From Clostridium sp. UBA701 (GTDB lineage Bacteria > Bacillota > Clostridia > Clostridiales > Clostridiaceae): DNA of 64,000 nt. The stretch spans positions 215,862 through 279,861 of the forward strand of contig DBMJ01000015.1 of assembly GCA_002298125.1 (NCBI GenBank), written 5' to 3'. Below are positions 61,559 to 64,000 of the stretch, one piece after another. Each line of letters opens with the position of its first letter. The stretch's first letter is position 1. A program made the position numbers and the translations under genes. The notes under the pieces were generated by a model. It worked only from the letters and a program-made list of their open reading frames with translations, had not been told where the DNA came from and ran no database searches.

Positions 61559-62143
61559 CTAACCTAACCTCAAAGACCATCTATCAAAATCCGCTATTTC
61601 ATTCCAATCCTTTTTTAATAGATCCATGTATAAAACATCTTCAAATCTACCAGTCCTGCTATCAAAGCATCCTTGCCTAATTACACCTATTTCTTTGAAC
61701 CCTAATTTTTTATAAAGATTGTGTGCTCTTTTATTATCTATCATTGATGTCAATTCAATTTTATTTAGGTTCAAGAACTTAAATAAAAAATCTATAAAGT
61801 GATACAGTGCATCTTTGCCATAGCCTTTTCCTTGCTCATCTACTTCACATATTTTTATGCCAAATTCACACTTTTGATTTCTTGCACTCCAGTCACAATA
61901 ATTAATTTCTCCTATAGGTTTCATATTTTCTCTTATGCAAATGATAAATCTTTTGTTCTCTGGAAACATGCTATAATTCTCAACTTCTTTTGCAACATAA
62001 AGCCGTATTGCTTCTTTACTCTGTAAAGTTCCAAAATTGTGAGTTGCATGCCTCATCATTTCACTGTTGTTCCACCATTTATATAAGTAATCTTCATCAC
62101 CGAGTTCAAGCTGTCTCATAGTTATATTCTTTCCTTCAATCAT
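61559..62143 (-). CDS. GNAT family N-acetyltransferase, RimJ/RimL-like
   Basis: A 194-residue acetyltransferase. MRQLELGDEDYLYKWWNNSEMM is a typical RimJ/RimL opening; DEQGKGYGKDALYHFIDFLF carries the acetyl-CoA pyrophosphate loop QGKGYG, and DNKRAHNLYKKLGFKEIG is the C-terminal Asn-Tyr region. The acceptor (protein, antibiotic or small amine) is unknown. Confidence 0.88.
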   Translation of the reverse strand: MIEGKNITMRQLELGDEDYLYKWWNNSEMMRHATHNFGTLQSKEAIRLYVAKEVENYSMFPENKRFIICIRENMKPIGEINYCDWSARNQKCEFGIKICEVDEQGKGYGKDALYHFIDFLFKFLNLNKIELTSMIDNKRAHNLYKKLGFKEIGVIRQGCFDSRTGRFEDVLYMDLLKKDWNEIADFDRWSLRLG

Positions 62144-62591
62144 AGTAAAATAAGCTCCTCTCTATTCTTTCGAGATAATAACCAGCATAGGATATGAATA
62201 TCCTAGTGTCTCAGCTAATACTGTACCTAATCCTTTAGTTTACCTTTTATTATAAAACCCCTATAGGAATCACTGTCTCCCAAGCACATTCTTCCTTTGA
62301 GAGAAAACAATATAGTACCATTATATTATCTTAAGCTCAACAACTCAAATATTTACATTGAAATAATGGAAAAGGTTTTGCTGGTAAAGAACTTTATGAA
62401 GTGACTTAGCTTAATAATCTTAAATAAAATAAAAGCAGGTCTTCACCTGCTATAACAAAGGGGATTAATATGAAATAAGTTTTTGGTCTGTTGCCACTCA
62501 TCTAACTTACATTATTATAATATAGCTTCTATGTTACAGTTGTGTTACGAAATTATTTATTTCTTGTTAAATATTATTATTAAATTATGCT
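62144..62591. other. Intergenic spacer of about 450 bases
   Basis: It holds the terminator at 62434-62451. The stretch at 62365-62410 contains two short overlapping coding-like frames ending within it; these look like decayed gene fragments but are too short to support. The rest is AT-rich without recognisable features. Confidence 0.5.
62434..62451 (-). terminator. Terminator of the small gene at 62592
   Basis: AGCAGGT and ACCTGCT form a stem with a 4-base loop, followed on the minus strand by TTTTATTTTATTT. Confidence 0.75.
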
Positions 62592-62738
62592 TTACTCATT
62601 CTGGTCAATATCCTTGCTTGTTAGCATTAAAGCTTTCATTAACTCCTCGTCTTTATGGTCACTGTACGAATCTATCCTGCACACAGCTGCTACCAAAGTT
62701 ACAATTAATATTACTAGTATCACGCCACCTATTACCAT
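62592..62738 (-). CDS. Small membrane-anchored protein of 48 residues, unknown function
   Basis: An open frame of 48 codons from ATG 62738, preceded by GGAGGCAAAGGT. It begins MVIGGVILVILIVTLVAAV, one membrane segment, and then has a charged tail (CRIDSYSDHKDEELMKAL). A terminator follows. The features support a real small protein. Confidence 0.7.
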   Translation of the reverse strand: MVIGGVILVILIVTLVAAVCRIDSYSDHKDEELMKALMLTSKDIDQNE

Positions 62739-62810
62739 ACCTTTGCCTCCTCAGAATATTTCTATCTGAGCCTATTATCACACCTTTTTTCGTTTTTATT
62801 CCTTAAAACA

Positions 62811-62842
62811 AAAATGCTCCCCCAACTATGGGAAAGCATTTT
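62811..62842 (-). terminator. Terminator after tRNA-Arg
   Basis: AAAATGCT and AGCATTTT form the outer stem with CCC and GGG inside, followed by a T run. Confidence 0.75.
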
Positions 62843-62843
62843 T

Positions 62844-62920
62844 TGGTGCGCCTGACAGGAGTCGAACCTGCGACCTCCGGATTCGAAGTCCGTAACTCTA
62901 TCCAACTGAGCTACAAGCGC
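62844..62920 (-). tRNA. tRNA-Arg (anticodon TCG)
   Basis: A 77-nt cloverleaf with acceptor GCGCTTG, anticodon loop CTTCGAA, T arm GGTTCGACTCC and encoded CCA. Confidence 0.95.
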
Positions 62921-62970
62921 TCATTATACTACCTTAAATATTATACAATTTATTTGTTTTAATTACAAGG

Positions 62971-63192
62971 TTAGAATATTCCTTCCTCATGCTGTTTTAG
63001 TAATTCCTCAATCTTTATGCTGCATCTTCTTCCTCCACAGCTTCCTGACCCTGCACCGGTTGCCTTTTGAACCTCCTGAACAGTTGCAGCACCTTTTTTA
63101 ATGGCTTCCTTTATCTTAGACCTTGGAATACCCTTACACAAGCATACCTTAGTCAATTTATCCATTATTTCCGAGTTAACATTTTGCTCCAT
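62971..63192 (-). CDS. BFD-like [2Fe-2S]-binding protein
   Basis: A 73-residue protein with the BFD-type domain. Cluster cysteines are in VCLCKG (about 17-19) and GSGSCGGRRCS (about 52-57), the C-x-C...C-x4-C pattern. Such small proteins transfer electrons or mobilise iron. Placed within the tRNA cluster, probably not co-regulated. AGGTGTTCCT-type site with GGAGGT before the ATG. Confidence 0.88.
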   Translation of the reverse strand: MEQNVNSEIMDKLTKVCLCKGIPRSKIKEAIKKGAATVQEVQKATGAGSGSCGGRRCSIKIEELLKQHEEGIF

Positions 63193-63220
63193 AGGAACAC
63201 CTCCATATTATAGATAGGAA

Positions 63221-63254
63221 AACAAAAGCTAAACATTTCTGTTTAGCTTTTGTT
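63221..63254. terminator. Terminator after the tRNA cluster segment
   Basis: AACAAAAGCTAAAC and GTTTAGCTTTTGTT form a 14-bp perfect stem with a 6-base loop; it ends the tRNA transcript at 63255 on the minus strand. Confidence 0.85.
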
Positions 63255-63329
63255 TGGAGCGGAAGACGAGATTCGAACTCGCGACGTTCACCTTGGCAAG
63301 GTGACGCTCTACCACTGAGCCACTCCCGC
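63255..63329 (-). tRNA. tRNA-Gly (anticodon GCC)
   Basis: A 75-nt cloverleaf with acceptor GCGGGAG, anticodon loop TTGCCAA and encoded CCA. Confidence 0.95.
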
Positions 63330-63332
63330 ATT

Positions 63333-63416
63333 TGGTGCAGATGAAGGGAGTCGAACCCCCACGCCGTAGGCGCTAGATCCTAAGTCTAGTGCGTCTGCCA
63401 ATTCCGCCACATCTGC
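63333..63416 (-). tRNA. tRNA-Leu (anticodon TAG)
   Basis: An 84-nt cloverleaf with a long variable arm, anticodon loop CTTAGGA and encoded CCA. Confidence 0.95.
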
Positions 63417-63438
63417 ATGCAATGTTTTATTCAGTTAT

Positions 63439-63514
63439 TGGTGGCTCACCGGGGAATCGAACCCCGGACACCATGATTAAAAGTCATGTGCTCTACCGAC
63501 TGAGCTAGTGAACC
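63439..63514 (-). tRNA. tRNA-Lys (anticodon TTT)
   Basis: A 76-nt cloverleaf with acceptor GGTTCAC, anticodon loop CTTTTAA and encoded CCA. Confidence 0.95.
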
Positions 63515-63517
63515 GTA

Positions 63518-63592
63518 TGGCTGGGATGGCAGGATTCGAACCTACGAATGCAGGAGTCAAAGTCCTGTGCCTTACCGCTTGGCGACATCCCA
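63518..63592 (-). tRNA. tRNA-Gln (anticodon TTG)
   Basis: A 75-nt cloverleaf with acceptor TGGGATG, anticodon loop CTTTGAC and encoded CCA. The U1-A72 pair is typical of Gln. Confidence 0.95.
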
Positions 63593-63599
63593 AAATTTA

Positions 63600-63675
63600 T
63601 GGGGTGGACGATGGGACTCGAACCCACGACAACCAGAACCACAATCTGGCGCTCTACCAACTGAACTACGTCCAC
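63600..63675 (-). tRNA. tRNA-His (anticodon GTG)
   Basis: A 76-nt cloverleaf with anticodon loop TTGTGGT, discriminator C73 and encoded CCA. The extra G at -1 is encoded at 63676. Confidence 0.95.
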
Positions 63676-63696
63676 CATACTGTATTTATTAAGCTT

Positions 63697-63724
63697 ACAG
63701 CACCGAATCAAAGATTCGGGCTGT
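63697..63724. other. Hairpin in the tRNA spacer
   Basis: ACAGC-ACCGAATC and GATTCGG-GCTGT form a stem without a T run. It may be a processing site or weak terminator between tRNA-Lys(CTT) and tRNA-His. Confidence 0.35.
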
Positions 63725-63731
63725 CCTCTTA

Positions 63732-63807
63732 TGGTGCACCATCAGGGACTCGAACCCGGGACACCCTGATTAAGAGTCAGGTGCTCTACCAACTGAGCTA
63801 ATGGTGC
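63732..63807 (-). tRNA. tRNA-Lys (anticodon CTT)
   Basis: A 76-nt cloverleaf with acceptor GCACCAT, anticodon loop CTCTTAA and encoded CCA. Confidence 0.95.
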
Positions 63808-63813
63808 ATGTAC

Positions 63814-63890
63814 TGGTGCGTCTTAAGGGATTCGAACCCCTGGCACACGGCTTAGAAGGCCGTTGCTCTATCCAACTGAGCTAAAGACGC
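63814..63890 (-). tRNA. tRNA-Arg (anticodon TCT)
   Basis: A 77-nt cloverleaf with acceptor GCGTCTT, anticodon loop CTTCTAA and encoded CCA. Confidence 0.95.
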
Positions 63891-63900
63891 ATAGATTAAT

Positions 63901-63974
63901 TGGAGCGGGTGAAGGGAATCGAACCCTCGTAACCAGCTTGGAAGGCTGGCACTCTACCATTGAGTTACACCCGC
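63901..63974 (-). tRNA. tRNA-Gly (anticodon TCC)
   Basis: A 74-nt cloverleaf with acceptor GCGGGTG, anticodon loop CTTCCAA and encoded CCA. Confidence 0.95.
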
Positions 63975-63978
63975 AACT

Positions 63979-64000
63979 TGGAGCGGAAGACGAGATTCGA
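63979..64000 (-). tRNA. Partial tRNA at the window edge, probably a second tRNA-Gly(GCC)
   Basis: The last 22 bases repeat the 3' end of tRNA-Gly(GCC) at 63255 exactly, including the T arm and CCA. The anticodon lies outside the window. Confidence 0.7.

Noticed and set aside
62350..62410. Short coding-like fragments in the spacer, with two overlapping frames of 12-15 codons
   Set aside because: Too short to identify a parent gene and no ribosome binding site; could be chance.

Overview
The window looks like a chromosomal segment of a spore-forming, low-GC, anaerobic Firmicute close to Clostridium. The support is an alpha/beta-type small acid-soluble spore protein, a Spo0E-like protein, LonB, low-complexity Tyr/Met/His-rich coat-like proteins, ferredoxin and hemerythrin genes, AT-rich spacers with TTGACA/TATAAT promoters, and strong AGGAGG ribosome binding sites. 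No transposase, phage or CRISPR array was seen. The species cannot be named from the sequence alone.

Layout. 1-8100: a cut-off Gate-domain membrane protein, a spore SASP, tRNA-Ala, a ferredoxin, an MFS exporter, two HAD phosphatases, a class V aminotransferase, a BAX-inhibitor-like protein and a secreted DUF4163/DUF3298 protein. 8190-11300: a three-gene MacAB-like export operon. 11500-18000: DUF2156 protein, TrmB, a site-2 protease and a large LPXTG-anchored double nucleotidase. 18050-21240: a NAGPA-type phosphodiester glycosidase with two paralogous membrane-anchored proteins. 21240-28260: a Fur/PerR-like regulator with a triple-repeat promoter, a solute-binding lipoprotein coupled to a ferritin-like protein, a WYL regulator, a hairpin-rich candidate small RNA, a Cys-rich bactofilin, Gly-rich and Cys-rich small proteins, and a CPBP protease.

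28350-37620 is the protein quality-control block in transcription order tig, clpP, clpX, lonB, lonA, engB, preceded by a membrane-anchored unknown. 37940-43640 is purine salvage: a BmpA/NupNOPQ-type nucleoside ABC transporter and xpt under a guanine riboswitch. 43700-49570 is a full UMP pathway operon pyrB-I-C-F-K-D-E behind a sigma-A promoter and a transcription attenuator. Only carbamoyl-phosphate synthase is missing from the window.

49580-62740 is mixed: a MarR/ABC multidrug exporter pair with a clear palindromic operator, a Cu/Zn superoxide dismutase with all ligands, an ArsP_2-type exporter, a FolT-like ECF component, Spo0E-like, hemerythrin, two coat-like proteins, DUF368, CsaA, an aminoglycoside nucleotidyltransferase-like protein, a HAD and a GNAT. 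62840-64000 is a minus-strand tRNA cluster (Arg, Gly, Leu, Lys, Gln, His, Lys, Arg, Gly and a cut-off second Gly). Most genes are on the minus strand. Three small proteins under 60 codons were added by reading the spacers (51907-52077, 55704-55856, 62592-62738). Many starts were moved downstream to codons with a proper ribosome binding site.
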